A DNA stretch of 64,000 bases from positions 186,001 through 250,000 of the forward strand of contig JAGOAS010000001.1 in the NCBI GenBank assembly GCA_017983795.1. The letters are read 5' to 3'. How positions within the stretch are numbered: position 1 is the stretch's first letter; each line of letters begins with the position of its first letter. Under the pieces are notes generated by a model that saw nothing but the letters and a program-made list of their open reading frames with translations, was not told where the DNA came from and did not search any database. The position numbers and the translations under genes are program-made. This stretch comes from Piscinibacter sp. Lineage in GTDB: Bacteria > Pseudomonadota > Gammaproteobacteria > Burkholderiales > Burkholderiaceae_C. Positions 18,380 through 28,245 of the stretch are shown here, piece by piece.

Positions 18380-20941
18380 GTGAACGCCTCTTCCGCTCCC
18401 GCTTCGTCCTCCGTATTGGCCCTGGCCTGGCGCCAGATCGTGCGCGACTTCCGCGCCGGCGAGCTGCGCCTGCTGGTGGTTGCCGTGATGCTCGCCGTGG
18501 CCGCGCTCAGCGCGGTGGCCTTCTTCGCCGACCGCATCAACGGCGGCCTGGCGCGCGATGCGCGGCAGCTGCTGGGCGGCGATGCCATCGTCGCCAGCGA
18601 CCAGCCCGCGCCGCCCGAGTTTGCGCGCAAGGCGGCGGCGATGGGGCTGAAGACGGCGCTCTCGACGACCTTTCCGACCATGGGCCGCGCCAGCGACGAA
18701 CGCGGCGGCGCCACGCGCCTGATCACCGCCAAGGCGGTGGGCGCGCTCTACCCGCTGCGCGGCACGCTGCGCGTCGCCGAGGCGCCCGGCGGCGCGGAGC
18801 AGGAGCTGGCCGCGGCGCCCGCGCCCGGCACGGTGTGGGTGGATGCGGCCGTGCTCAGCTCGCTGAACCTCAGCGTCGGCGACGCGCTGCTGCTCGGCGA
18901 CGCCAGCCTGCGCATTGCGAAGGTGCTGGTGGTCGAGCCCGACCGCGGCGCCGGCTTCCTCGGCTTCGCGCCGCGCGTGATGCTCAACCAGGCCGACCTG
19001 CCGGCCACCGCGCTCATCCAGCCGGCCAGCCGCGTGACCTACCGCCTCGCCGTCGCGGCGCCCGGCGCCAGCGACGCGCCGGTGCGCGCCTTCGTGCAAT
19101 GGGCCGAGGACGAGATCAAGGCGCGCGATCTGCGCGGCCTGCGCCTCGAGTCGGTGGCCACCGGCCGGCCCGAGATGCGCCAGACACTGGACCGCGCCGA
19201 GAAGTTTCTCAACCTCGTCGCGCTGCTCGCCGCGCTGCTCGCCGCAGTGGCGGTGGGCATCGCCGCGCGTGATTTCGCCGGCCGCCACCTCGACGACTGC
19301 GCGATGCTGCGCGTGCTCGGCCAGCCGCAGCGGCGCATCGCCGCGCTCTACCTGCTCGAATTCCTCGGCGTCGGGCTGCTCGCCAGCGTGCTCGGCGTGG
19401 CGCTCGGCTTCGTGGTGCACCACGTGTTCGTGTGGCTGCTCGCCGGGCTGGTCGACAGCGCCTTGCCCGCGGTCGGCGGGTGGCCGGCCGCCTTCGGCCT
19501 CGGCGTGGGCATGACGCTGCTGCTGGCCTTCGGCCTGCCGCCGGTGCTGCAGCTGGCGCAGGTGCCGCCGTTGCGCGTGATCCGGCGCGACGTCGGCGCG
19601 CTCAAGCCGGCCTCGATCGCGGTGCTCGCGGCCGGCACGGCGGGTTTCGTCGCGCTGCTGCTGGCGGTGTCCAGTGATCTCACGCTCGGCCTCATCGCGG
19701 TGGGCGGTTTCGCCGCGGCGGTGCTGCTGTTCGCGCTGCTGTCCTGGGGCGCGGTCGTGCTCTTGCGCCGCGCCGTGCCCGAGTCGCGCGCGCCGCGCTG
19801 GATGATCCTCGCCACGCGCCAGATCGCCGCGCGGCCGGCCTTCGCGGTGCTGCAGGTCTCGGCGCTGGCGGTCGGCCTGCTCGCGCTGGTGCTGCTGGTG
19901 CTGCTGCGCACCGACCTGATCTCGAGCTGGCGCCGCGCCACGCCGCCCGACGCGCCGAACCGCTTCGTCATCAACATCCAGCCCGAGCAGGGCGAGGCCT
20001 TCCGCCAGCGCCTCGCTGCCGCCGGCATCGCGCGCTACGACTGGTACCCGATGATCCGCGGCCGGCTGGTGGCCATCAACGGCAAGAGCGTGCGCCCCGA
20101 AGACATGGCCGAGGAACGCGCGCGCCGCCTCGTCGACCGCGAGTTCAACTTGAGCCACACCGCCGCGCTGCCGCCGCACAACGAGATCGCCGGCGGGCGC
20201 TGGACGGCCGAGGAGGCGAACGGCCTGAGCGTCGAGGAAGGGCTGGCGAAGACGCTGGGTGTCAAGCTCGGCGACACGCTGCGCTTCGACATCGCCGGCA
20301 CGGCCACCGAAGGCCGCATCACCAGCCTGCGCAAGGTCGATTGGGGTTCGATGCGGGTCAACTTCTTCGTCATCTTCCCGACCGCCTCGATCGCGGGCCT
20401 GCCGGCGAGCTACATCGCCGCCTTCCGCGCGCCCGCGGGCCGCGAGGCCGGTGCCGCCTTCGACAACGCGCTCAGCCGCGACTTCCCCAACATCACCAAC
20501 GTCGATGTGACGGCCTCGATCGCGCAGGTGCAAGGCGTGCTCGACCAGGTGATCCGCGCGGTGGAATTCCTGTTCGGCTTCACGCTGGCGGCCGGCCTGG
20601 TGGTGCTGTTCGCCGCCGTGACGGCCACGCGCGAGGCGCGCGCCAAGGAGTACGCGGTGATGCGCGCCATGGGCGCCGGCGCACGCCTGCTGACGCAGGT
20701 GCAGCGCGCCGAGTTGCTGGGCGTCGGTGCATTGGCGGGCGTGCTGGCCTCGCTGGCCGCGGTGGCGGTGGGCTGGGGCCTGGCGCGCTACGTCTTCGAG
20801 TTCAGCTGGAACCCCTCGCCGCTGGTGCCGCTGGCCGGCGGCGCGGCCGGCGCGCTGCTGGCGCTGGCGGCGGGCTGGTGGGGGCTGCGCGAGGTGCTGC
20901 GCCGGCCGGTCGTCGAGACCTTGCGTCGCGCGGCGGAGTAG
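18380..20941 (+). CDS. FtsX-like ABC transporter permease (YbbP type)
   Basis: A large inner-membrane permease, 853 residues from GTG at 18380 (TTG at 18329 would add 17). The layout is that of YbbP: one membrane helix near the N-terminus (LLVVAVMLAVAALSAVAFF), a large periplasmic domain, three helices of the first FtsX domain (~residues 265-400), further helices and a periplasmic domain, and a C-terminal FtsX domain. REARAKEYAVMRAMGAGARLL is the conserved cytoplasmic coupling region. YbbP works with the ATPase YbbA, but no such ATPase is encoded next to it, so the partner must lie elsewhere. A role in lipid or toxic-compound handling is only a family guess. Confidence 0.85.
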   Translation: MNASSAPASSSVLALAWRQIVRDFRAGELRLLVVAVMLAVAALSAVAFFADRINGGLARDARQLLGGDAIVASDQPAPPEFARKAAAMGLKTALSTTFPTMGRASDERGGATRLITAKAVGALYPLRGTLRVAEAPGGAEQELAAAPAPGTVWVDAAVLSSLNLSVGDALLLGDASLRIAKVLVVEPDRGAGFLGFAPRVMLNQADLPATALIQPASRVTYRLAVAAPGASDAPVRAFVQWAEDEIKARDLRGLRLESVATGRPEMRQTLDRAEKFLNLVALLAALLAAVAVGIAARDFAGRHLDDCAMLRVLGQPQRRIAALYLLEFLGVGLLASVLGVALGFVVHHVFVWLLAGLVDSALPAVGGWPAAFGLGVGMTLLLAFGLPPVLQLAQVPPLRVIRRDVGALKPASIAVLAAGTAGFVALLLAVSSDLTLGLIAVGGFAAAVLLFALLSWGAVVLLRRAVPESRAPRWMILATRQIAARPAFAVLQVSALAVGLLALVLLVLLRTDLISSWRRATPPDAPNRFVINIQPEQGEAFRQRLAAAGIARYDWYPMIRGRLVAINGKSVRPEDMAEERARRLVDREFNLSHTAALPPHNEIAGGRWTAEEANGLSVEEGLAKTLGVKLGDTLRFDIAGTATEGRITSLRKVDWGSMRVNFFVIFPTASIAGLPASYIAAFRAPAGREAGAAFDNALSRDFPNITNVDVTASIAQVQGVLDQVIRAVEFLFGFTLAAGLVVLFAAVTATREARAKEYAVMRAMGAGARLLTQVQRAELLGVGALAGVLASLAAVAVGWGLARYVFEFSWNPSPLVPLAGGAAGALLALAAGWWGLREVLRRPVVETLRRAAE

Positions 20942-20963
20942 GGCGCTCGGGTCCGGGTTCGGA

Positions 20964-21497
20964 TCAGGCGTTCTCGATCAGCCCCATGTCCGTGGAGGCC
21001 ATGAGGGCCTCGATGTCCATGAGGATGAGCATGCGCTCGGAGGCGTCGTCGCCGGAGCCGTTCTTGACGGTGCCGATGCCGGTGATGAAGCCGGCATCGA
21101 CGGCGCTGGACATCTCCGGGGCCGGCTTGATGGAAGCCGAGGCGAGCTCGAGCACGTCGGAGACCGAGTCGACGACGGCGCCGACGACGCGGCCCTTGAC
21201 GTTGAGGACGATGACGACGGTGAAGGTGTTGTACTCGGCCGAAGCGCAGCCGAGCTTCATGCGCAGGTCGACGATGGGGACGATGACGCCGCGCAGGTTG
21301 ACCACGCCCTTGATGAAGGCCGGGGCGTTGGCGATGCGGGTGGGCTGCTCGTAGGAGCGGATCTCCTGCACGCGCAGGATGTCGATGCCGTATTCCTCGT
21401 CGCCGAGGCGGAAGGTGAGGAACTCCCCGCCGGCGTGGGTCTGGGCGCGCGCGGCTTCATGCTGGGCCACGTGTTGGGCGTCGGTGATCATGTCCAT
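20964..21497 (-). CDS. cheW: Chemotaxis coupling protein CheW, copy 1
   Basis: A 177-residue CheW-domain protein that links MCP receptors to CheA. Seen: [38 protein letters not shown] and VSDVLEL, the SH3-like double barrel. It is the last gene of the operon. It is almost identical to the next CheW upstream: only two substitutions in the first ~170 residues (Phe/Tyr and Asn/Thr), then different C-terminal tails (IENA here). The near-identity extends to the DNA, so this is a recent tandem duplication or is kept alike by gene conversion. Confidence 0.94.
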   Translation of the reverse strand: MDMITDAQHVAQHEAARAQTHAGGEFLTFRLGDEEYGIDILRVQEIRSYEQPTRIANAPAFIKGVVNLRGVIVPIVDLRMKLGCASAEYNTFTVVIVLNVKGRVVGAVVDSVSDVLELASASIKPAPEMSSAVDAGFITGIGTVKNGSGDDASERMLILMDIEALMASTDMGLIENA

Positions 21498-21510
21498 GGC
21501 GGCTACAAGT

Positions 21511-21564
21511 CGAGTGATGGAATCACTCGGATCTTCGGCAGCCCGGGCGGAAACTGAAGCCCGG
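21511..21564 (-). other. Two stem-loops between the cheW copies
   Basis: The 78-base gap between the cheW genes holds CGAGTGAT-GGA-ATCACTCG (21511-21529), a perfect 8-bp stem with a 3-base loop, and CCGGGC (21543-21548)/GCCCGG (21559-21564) with a 10-base loop. Neither has a T-tract on the minus strand. They could reduce read-through or protect the mRNA end, giving unequal amounts of the two CheW proteins. Confidence 0.4.
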
Positions 21565-21575
21565 CCCTCACCGGG

Positions 21576-22112
21576 TCAGTGCAGCTCGTTGATCAGCCCC
21601 ATGTCCGTGGAGGCCATGAGGGCCTCGATGTCCATGAGGATGAGCATGCGCTCGGAGGCGTCGTCGCCGGAGCCGGTCTTGACGGTGCCGATGCCGGTGA
21701 TGTAGCCGGCGTCGACGGCGCTGGACATCTCGGGGGCGGGCTTGATGGAGGCCGAGGCGAGCTCGAGCACGTCGGAGACCGAGTCGACCACGGCGCCGAC
21801 GACGCGGCCCTTGACGTTGAGGACGATGACGACGGTGAAGGTGTTGTACTCGGCGCTGGCGCAGCCGAGCTTCATGCGCAGGTCGACGATGGGGACGATG
21901 ACGCCGCGCAGGTTGACCACGCCCTTGATGAAGGCCGGGGCGTTGGCGATGCGGGTGGGCTGCTCGTAGGAGCGGATCTCCTGCACGCGCAGGATGTCGA
22001 TGCCGTATTCCTCGTCGCCGAGGCGGAAGGTGAGGAACTCCCCGCCGGCGTGGGTCTGGGCGCGCGCGGCCTCGTGTTGGGCCACGTGTTGGGCGTCGGT
22101 GATCATGTCCAT
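21576..22112 (-). CDS. cheW: Chemotaxis coupling protein CheW, copy 2
   Basis: A 178-residue CheW, the upstream member of the tandem pair, with the same residues as copy 1 up to MASTDMGLI and then the tail NELH. The homology block in the DNA runs from 21591 to 22112 and matches 20976-21497 at a constant offset of 615 bases. Both copies keep the hydrophobic core and the receptor/CheA contact residues, so both should fold. It follows the 523-residue MCP gene by 31 bases. Confidence 0.94.
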   Translation of the reverse strand: MDMITDAQHVAQHEAARAQTHAGGEFLTFRLGDEEYGIDILRVQEIRSYEQPTRIANAPAFIKGVVNLRGVIVPIVDLRMKLGCASAEYNTFTVVIVLNVKGRVVGAVVDSVSDVLELASASIKPAPEMSSAVDAGYITGIGTVKTGSGDDASERMLILMDIEALMASTDMGLINELH

Positions 22113-22143
22113 GGTGTTGCTCGCTGGCTGGGGTGGAAATCTC

Positions 22144-23715
22144 TCAGGCGACCGCTTCCACGCGGAAGGTGCCGACGATCTGGTTGAGCCGCTGAGCCTG
22201 GTCCTTGAGGGATTCGGCGGCGGCGGCGGACTGCTCGACGAGGGCGGCGTTCTGCTGCGTCATCTGGTCGAGCTGGGTGACGGCGGTGTTGACCTGGCCG
22301 ATGCCGTCGCTCTGCTCGGAGGCGGCAGCGGTGATCTCGCCGATGATGTCGGTGACACGCTGCACCGAGGCGACGATCTCGCCCATGGTGGAGCCGGCAT
22401 CGGCGACCAGCTTGGAGCCGGTGTCGACCTTCTCGACGGACGCGCCGATGAGGGCCTTGATCTCGCGGGCCGCCTCGGCCGAACGCTGGGCCGGCGTGCG
22501 CACCTCGGCGGCGACGACCGCGAAGCCGCGGCCCTGCTCGCCGGCTCGCGCAGCTTCCACCGCGGCATTGAGCGCCAGGATGTTGGTCTGGAAGGCGATG
22601 CCGTCGATGGTGCCGATGATGTCGGAGATCTTGCGCGAGGAGGCGTTGATCTCGTCCATGGTGGAGACGACCTGCGAGACCACCGAGCCACCGCGCTGGG
22701 CGACCTCGGCGGCCGAGGCCGCGAGCTGGTTGGCCTGGCGCGCCGAGTCGGCGCTCTGCTTGACGGTGCCGGTGAGCTGCTCCATGGAGCTGGCGGTCTG
22801 CTGCAGGTTGCTGGCGGTCTGCTCGGTGCGTGCCGACAAGTCCTGGTTGCCGCTGGCGATCTCGGCGCTCGCCGTGCCGATGTTCTCGCCGCTGGCGCGC
22901 ACCTGCGTCACCAGGCCGCCGAGGAAGTCCTGCATGTTGTGCAGCGCGTGAAGCAGGTCGCTCGCCTCGTCGCGGCCCTCGACGGTGAAGCGGCGCGTCA
23001 GGTCGCCCGAAGCGATCGCCTGCGCGATCTGCTGCGCATCTTGCACCGGCTGCACGATCGAGCGCGAGTTCAGCAGCGTCAGCGGCACCACCACCAGCAG
23101 TGCCAGCACGAGCAGCGCGGCGAAGACGTAGAGCGTGTTGCGCATGCTGGCCGCGAACTCGGCGTGGCGCTCCGCGACCTCTTCGTGCACGATGCGCGCG
23201 ATCTCGACGATGCCGCGTTCCACTTCCTGCACGTGGCCCTTGGCCTTTTGCAGGCGCCGGTCGGCGACCTTGGCGGTGTCGAAGGCGCCGTTCTGCACCG
23301 CGTCGAGCACGGGGCGGGATTCGACGACATACGCGTCCAGCTCCTTGAGCGCCGTACGGGCGTGGACGTTGTCCTCGTCCTCCTCGCCTTCGAGCAGCGC
23401 CTCGAGCGACTTCTTCGCCTGGGCGGTCGAGGCGGCCCAGGCCTCGCGGTGCTTGAGCACGGCGACGCCGTCCTCGTAGTCGATCACCATGTTCTTCTCA
23501 TGGCGACGCAGGTCGCCGAGCTGCACGCGCAGATCGGCCAGGGTGTCGATCTCGTGCACCGAGTGCGTCATGAACGTCTCGTTCAGCGCCTTCAGCCGGG
23601 CACCGCCGAGCAGCGCAGCGCCGCCGATCAGCAGCAACAGGCCGACGACCACGAAGATCGCGCCCAGCATGCGGGTGCGGATGGTGAAGTTGCGCAGCAG
23701 AGCCCGGGCGTTCAT
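22144..23715 (-). CDS. Methyl-accepting chemotaxis protein with four-helix sensor
   Basis: A 523-residue transmembrane receptor. Membrane helices lie at about 15-37 and 190-212 with a helical periplasmic sensor between them ([11 protein letters not shown] is typical of 4HB-type sensors). A HAMP domain and the long cytoplasmic coiled coil follow. The hairpin tip that contacts CheA/CheW is [20 protein letters not shown]. Odd feature: at residue 408, just after the tip, this copy has proline (VRTPAQRSA, codon CCG at 22492-22494), where the neighbouring receptor and most MCPs have leucine. The signalling domain is nearly identical in DNA to the next MCP. It has no C-terminal CheR-binding pentapeptide. 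Confidence 0.93.
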   Translation of the reverse strand: MNARALLRNFTIRTRMLGAIFVVVGLLLLIGGAALLGGARLKALNETFMTHSVHEIDTLADLRVQLGDLRRHEKNMVIDYEDGVAVLKHREAWAASTAQAKKSLEALLEGEEDEDNVHARTALKELDAYVVESRPVLDAVQNGAFDTAKVADRRLQKAKGHVQEVERGIVEIARIVHEEVAERHAEFAASMRNTLYVFAALLVLALLVVVPLTLLNSRSIVQPVQDAQQIAQAIASGDLTRRFTVEGRDEASDLLHALHNMQDFLGGLVTQVRASGENIGTASAEIASGNQDLSARTEQTASNLQQTASSMEQLTGTVKQSADSARQANQLAASAAEVAQRGGSVVSQVVSTMDEINASSRKISDIIGTIDGIAFQTNILALNAAVEAARAGEQGRGFAVVAAEVRTPAQRSAEAAREIKALIGASVEKVDTGSKLVADAGSTMGEIVASVQRVTDIIGEITAAASEQSDGIGQVNTAVTQLDQMTQQNAALVEQSAAAAESLKDQAQRLNQIVGTFRVEAVA

Positions 23716-23743
23716 GGTGTGGCTTGCGAGATGAGGCGAGGGA

Positions 23744-25615
23744 TCAGAAGGTCTCCCACTCGCCGTCGGCCGGTGCCGAGATCACGCGGGCGGGCGCGGC
23801 GGGCTTGGGCTCGACGGGCTTGGGTTCGCTGCGCACGGCGGCCGGCTTGGCCGTTGCCGCCTTGACGGCCTTGATGGCCTTGCTCAACGGCTTGACGGAC
23901 GCGGGCTTGGCGGCCGCCGGCTTCTTGACGGCGACGGGAACCGCCTTGGGCTCAGGCTTGGCTTCGGGCTTCGCCTCGGCCCTGGCGACCGGCGCGGCGC
24001 TGGTCGCGACCACCGGCTCGACGCGCAGCGCCACCGGCGCTGCCAGCGTGGGTTCGCTGCTCGGCGCGAGGCGGAACGACGCCACCACCTGCGCCAGCCG
24101 CTGAGCCTGGTCCTTGAGGGATTCGGCGGCGGCGGCGGACTGCTCGACGAGAGCGGCGTTCTGCTGGGTCATCTGGTCGAGCTGGGTGACGGCGGTGTTG
24201 ACCTGGCCGATGCCGTCGCTCTGCTCGGAGGCGGCGGCGGTGATCTCGCCGATGATGTCGGTGACGCGCTGCACCGAGGCGACGATCTCGCCCATGGTGG
24301 AGCCGGCATCGGCGACCAGCTTGGAGCCGGTGTCGACCTTCTCGACGGAAGCGCCGATGAGGGCCTTGATCTCGCGCGCCGCCTCGGCCGAACGCTGGGC
24401 CAGCGTGCGCACCTCGCCGGCGACGACCGCGAAGCCGCGGCCCTGCTCGCCGGCGCGGGCGGCTTCCACCGCGGCGTTGAGGGCCAGGATGTTGGTCTGG
24501 AAGGCGATGCCGTCGATCGTGCCGATGATGTCGGAGATCTTGCGCGAGGAGGCGTTGATCTCGTCCATGGTGGAGACGACCTGGGAGACGACGGCGCCGC
24601 CGCGCTGGGCGACCTCGGCGGCGGAGGCCGCGAGCTGGTTGGCCTGGCGCGCCGAGTCGGCGCTGTTGCGCACCGTCGCGGTCAGCTGCTCCATCGCGCT
24701 GGCGGTCTGCTGCAGGTTGCTGGCGGTCTGCTCGGTGCGGCTGGACAGATCGTGGTTGCCCGAGGCGATCTCGGTGCTGGCGGTGCCGATGCTGTCGCTG
24801 CTCGAGCGCACCTGGCCGACCAGCGTGCGCAGCGAATCCTGCATCGCTTCCAGCGAACGCAGCAGTTCGGCGAGCTCGTCGCGGCCCTGCACCGGCAGGT
24901 GGGCGCTCAGGTCGTGCGCGGCGATGCGGCCGGCCAGCGCCTTGGCGGCTTCGATGGGCCCGAGCACCGAGCGGTAGGTGACCCACATCACGCCGGCCAG
25001 CAGCGCCATGATCAGCGCGCCGCCGACCATGCCGGCATTGGCGATCTGGTGGTCCTGCACGCGCGCTTCGGCACGCGTGGCGTCGACGCGCGCGCGCGAT
25101 TCCGCCAGCAGCGCACCGAGCGTGGCTTCCAGCACCTGGCGCTGCGGATCGGCCTTGCTCGCGTAGGCGAACGCCACCGTGCCGTCGATCAGCATGCCCG
25201 AGAGCTGCTTGACCACCGGGGCCAGCAGCTCGTCGTAGCCGGCCAGCGCGGCTTCCAGCTTCGCGCCGTGCTGGGCGGTGCCGGCCTCGCCTTCCTTGGC
25301 GAGGCGCCGGGCGCCGTCGCGCAGCGTCTGCTGCTCCTGGCGCCACAGGCCGGCGAGGCGATCGACCTCCACCGCGTTGCTGGCGTTGAGCATGATGGCG
25401 TGCTCGTGGCCCGTCATGCGCGAGTACGCCATGCGCAGGTCGTCGACGCGCGCCAGCTCGCCGAGCTCGTGCGTCACCGTGGCGTCGAGCCGGGCGTTGA
25501 TGCGGTCGCGCGCCACGCGGGTCGCGCCGAGGAACAGTGCGGTCATCACCGCCAGCAGGATCGTCGCCGCGATGAAGCGGTCGCGGATGCTCAGGCTGCG
25601 CAGGAAGGCGGACAT
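23744..25615 (-). CDS. Methyl-accepting chemotaxis protein with CheR-tether-like tail
   Basis: A 623-residue receptor with helices at ~10-32 and ~190-212, a periplasmic helical sensor (TAR/4HB-like), HAMP, and a signalling domain with the normal tip [20 protein letters not shown]. After the signalling domain comes a ~100-residue linker rich in Ala, Lys and Pro, ending in the last five residues EWETF. This resembles the NWETF pentapeptide that recruits CheR and CheB to the high-abundance receptors of enteric bacteria. No cheR or cheB gene is in this window. The ligand is unknown. Confidence 0.93.
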   Translation of the reverse strand: MSAFLRSLSIRDRFIAATILLAVMTALFLGATRVARDRINARLDATVTHELGELARVDDLRMAYSRMTGHEHAIMLNASNAVEVDRLAGLWRQEQQTLRDGARRLAKEGEAGTAQHGAKLEAALAGYDELLAPVVKQLSGMLIDGTVAFAYASKADPQRQVLEATLGALLAESRARVDATRAEARVQDHQIANAGMVGGALIMALLAGVMWVTYRSVLGPIEAAKALAGRIAAHDLSAHLPVQGRDELAELLRSLEAMQDSLRTLVGQVRSSSDSIGTASTEIASGNHDLSSRTEQTASNLQQTASAMEQLTATVRNSADSARQANQLAASAAEVAQRGGAVVSQVVSTMDEINASSRKISDIIGTIDGIAFQTNILALNAAVEAARAGEQGRGFAVVAGEVRTLAQRSAEAAREIKALIGASVEKVDTGSKLVADAGSTMGEIVASVQRVTDIIGEITAAASEQSDGIGQVNTAVTQLDQMTQQNAALVEQSAAAAESLKDQAQRLAQVVASFRLAPSSEPTLAAPVALRVEPVVATSAAPVARAEAKPEAKPEPKAVPVAVKKPAAAKPASVKPLSKAIKAVKAATAKPAAVRSEPKPVEPKPAAPARVISAPADGEWETF

Positions 25616-25634
25616 GTCTCGTTCCGTGGAGAGA

Positions 25635-27779
25635 TCAGTGACGCGAGCGGCGCACCAGGCTGCCCACGTCGAGGATGAGGGCGACGCGGCCGTCGCCCAT
25701 GATGGTGGCGCCGGAGACGTCGTCGACGCGGCGGTAGTTGGCCTCGAGGTTCTTCACCACGACCTGCTGCTGGCCGAGCAGCTCGTCGACCAGCAGGGCG
25801 ACGCGGCCGCCCTCGGCCTCGACCACCACCAGGATCGCGCTGACGTTCTCGAAGTCGAAGCGCGGCACGTCGAAGACCTGCTCGAGCTCGAGCACCGGCA
25901 TGTATTCGTCGCGCACCTCGACCACGCGGCCGCTGCCGCCGATGGTGCGGATCATTCCGGGCTGCACCTGGAAGGACTCGACCACGCTGGACAGCGGCAG
26001 GATGTAGCACTCCTCGCCGACGCCCACGCTCATGCCGTCCATGATCGCCAGCGTCAGCGGCAGGCGCACCTTGACGCTCATGCCGTAGCCCTCGGCCGAG
26101 TCGATCTCGACCGTGCCGCCCAGCGAGGTGATGTTCTTCTTCACCACGTCCATGCCGACGCCGCGGCCGGAAACGTCGGTCACCACCTCGGCGGTGGAGA
26201 AGCCGGGCGCGAAGATCAGGCTCCAGACCTCCTGGTCGGTCATCGAGTCGGGCGCGTCGATGCCCTTCTCGCGCGCCTTCTTCAGCAGCTTCTCGCGCGA
26301 CAGGCCCTTGCCGTCGTCGCGCACCTCGATGACGATGGAGCCGCCCTGGTGCGAGGCCGACAGCGTGATGGTGCCGTGCTCGGGCTTGCCCTTGGCAATG
26401 CGCTCGGCGGGCAGCTCGATGCCGTGGTCGCAGCTGTTGCGCACCAGGTGGGTGAGCGGATCGGTGATCTTCTCGACCAGGCCCTTGTCGAGCTCGGTGG
26501 CCTCGCCGTGCGTCACGAACTCGACCTTCTTGCCGAGCTTGCCGGCGAGGTCGCGCAGCATGCGCGGGAAGCGGCTGAACACCACCGACATCGGAATCAT
26601 GCGGATCGACATCACCGATTCCTGCAGGTCGCGCGTGTTGCGCTCCAGGTCGGCGAGGCCGGAGGCGAGCTGCTGGTACAGCGCCGTGTCGACGTTCTTG
26701 CTGTTCTGCGCCAGCATGGCCTGCGTGATGACGAGCTCGCCGACCAGGTTGATGAGCTGGTCGACCTTCTCCACCGAGACGCGCAGCGTCGACGATTCCA
26801 TCGTCGCGGCCGACGCCTTCTCGGCCTTGGGCGCGGGGCGCGCGGCGGGCTTGGGCGCGGCGGCGGCCGCAGCGGCGGCGGCAGCCGCCGGTGCCGCGGC
26901 AGCGCTGCCGGGGGCACCCGGCGCGCCGGGCGCGTCGTCGAAGAAGCCGTAGCCGGGGTCGGCCGGCGCTTCCTCGGCCGGCGCACCGGGGTTGCCGGCG
27001 TGGAAGCCGTAGCCCGGGCCGAGCGGCATCAGGGCAACGGCCTCGCGCGGCACGTGGAAGGTGAACAGGTCCAGCAGGTCGCTGTCGCTGCTGGTGGTGG
27101 TGGTGATCTTGAAGCGGCGCATGCCGTCGCTGGCCTGGCCGCCGTCGATCGGCTCGATGGTGCCGAGGTCGGTGATCTCCTTGAACAGATCGATCAGGTT
27201 GTCGGCCATCTCGGGCTTGTCCAGCGGGCCGACGCGCAGCTCGAGCACGCGCGCGCCGCCGGATGCGGCCGGCGCGGCCGGTGCCGCCGTTGCGGCAAGC
27301 GGCTCGGCGGCCGTGGCGGGAGTGACGGCGGCGGCCTGCACCGGCGCGGGCAGGGCCTCGCCGGCAGACAGCGCGCGGATGTTGAACAGCAGCTCGGTGG
27401 TGTCGACCTGCGCGCTGCTCGCGCCCTGGTGGCGCGCCAGCTGGGCGCGCAGCGCGTCGCCCGAGGCGAGCAGCACGTCGACCATCTCGGTGGTCGGCGC
27501 AAGCTCGTGGCGGCGCAGCTTGTCCAGCAGCGTCTCCATCTGGTGCGTCAGCTCGGCCACGTCCATGAAGCCGAAGGTCGCGGCGCCGCCCTTGACGGAG
27601 TGCGCGCAGCGGAAGATCGAGTTCAGCTCCTCGTCGTCGGCGGCCGCGATGTCCACCTCGAGCAGCAGCTGTTCCATGCGCTCGAGGTTCTCGCCGGCCT
27701 CCTCGAAGAAGACCTGGTAGAACTGGCTCAGGTCGATGCCGGCGCCGGCGTTCGCGCTTTCCGAAGTCATCTCGCCCAT
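25635..27779 (-). CDS. cheA: Chemotaxis histidine kinase CheA
   Basis: The 714-residue soluble kinase phosphorylates CheY. The Hpt domain has FRCAHSVKGGAATFGF with the phospho-accepting His60. A region around residues 170-250 resembles the P2 domain, then comes an Ala/Pro-rich linker (~260-320), the dimerisation helices (VDQLINLVGELVITQAML), the ATPase N-box RNSCDHGIELP and G-boxes DDGKGLS and GRGVGMDVV, and a C-terminal CheW-like P5 domain. The start at 27779 (MGEMTSES) follows GGGAG; the frame stays open upstream into cheY but without CheA-like sequence. It lies between cheY and the MCP genes in the same operon. Confidence 0.95.
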   Translation of the reverse strand: MGEMTSESANAGAGIDLSQFYQVFFEEAGENLERMEQLLLEVDIAAADDEELNSIFRCAHSVKGGAATFGFMDVAELTHQMETLLDKLRRHELAPTTEMVDVLLASGDALRAQLARHQGASSAQVDTTELLFNIRALSAGEALPAPVQAAAVTPATAAEPLAATAAPAAPAASGGARVLELRVGPLDKPEMADNLIDLFKEITDLGTIEPIDGGQASDGMRRFKITTTTSSDSDLLDLFTFHVPREAVALMPLGPGYGFHAGNPGAPAEEAPADPGYGFFDDAPGAPGAPGSAAAAPAAAAAAAAAAAPKPAARPAPKAEKASAATMESSTLRVSVEKVDQLINLVGELVITQAMLAQNSKNVDTALYQQLASGLADLERNTRDLQESVMSIRMIPMSVVFSRFPRMLRDLAGKLGKKVEFVTHGEATELDKGLVEKITDPLTHLVRNSCDHGIELPAERIAKGKPEHGTITLSASHQGGSIVIEVRDDGKGLSREKLLKKAREKGIDAPDSMTDQEVWSLIFAPGFSTAEVVTDVSGRGVGMDVVKKNITSLGGTVEIDSAEGYGMSVKVRLPLTLAIMDGMSVGVGEECYILPLSSVVESFQVQPGMIRTIGGSGRVVEVRDEYMPVLELEQVFDVPRFDFENVSAILVVVEAEGGRVALLVDELLGQQQVVVKNLEANYRRVDDVSGATIMGDGRVALILDVGSLVRRSRH

Positions 27780-27822
27780 GGCGTCGTGCTCCCGTGGTTC
27801 TCGTCGTGCTCGCCGCGTGTCT

Positions 27823-28185
27823 TCAGCGGATGACCTTCTTGATGACCTCGAGCAGCTTGGTCGGGTCGAAGGGCTTGACCAGCCAGCCGGTGGCACCGGC
27901 GTTGCGGCCGGCCTGCTTCATCTGGTCGCTCGACTCGGTGGTCAGGATCAGGATCGGCGTGGCCTTGAACTTCGGGTTGTCGCGCAGCTTCTTGGTCAGC
28001 CCGATGCCGTCCAGGCGCGGCATGTTCTGGTCGGTCAGCACCAGGTCGAAGTCGCGCGAGCCCGCCTTTTCCCAGGCGTCCTGGCCGTCTACGGCCTCGA
28101 CGACGTTGTAGCCGGCGCTCTTGAGCGTGAAGGAGACCATCTGGCGCATCGAGGCCGAGTCGTCCACAGCGAGGATTGAGTGCAT
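27823..28185 (-). CDS. cheY: Chemotaxis response regulator CheY
   Basis: A 120-residue stand-alone receiver domain. It keeps the acidic pair Asp8/Asp9, the phosphorylated Asp52 (LVLTDQNMPRLDG), the Thr in ILILTTES and the Lys in GWLVKPFDP. Phospho-CheY binds the flagellar switch FliM. The ribosome site CTGGAG is clear. It sits between the CheZ-like gene and cheA, so kinase, messenger and presumed phosphatase are made together. Confidence 0.94.
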   Translation of the reverse strand: MHSILAVDDSASMRQMVSFTLKSAGYNVVEAVDGQDAWEKAGSRDFDLVLTDQNMPRLDGIGLTKKLRDNPKFKATPILILTTESSDQMKQAGRNAGATGWLVKPFDPTKLLEVIKKVIR

Positions 28186-28245
28186 GTCGGGCTCCAGGTA
28201 ACGAGTGGATTTCGGGAGGATTCCGGATTTCTTGAACGCCGGGGG

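Noticed and set aside
25278-27833. An 851-codon plus-strand frame opposite cheA and the MCP gene
   Set aside because: Same reason: cheA and the MCP explain the region; the mirror frame has no domain and an unnatural composition.
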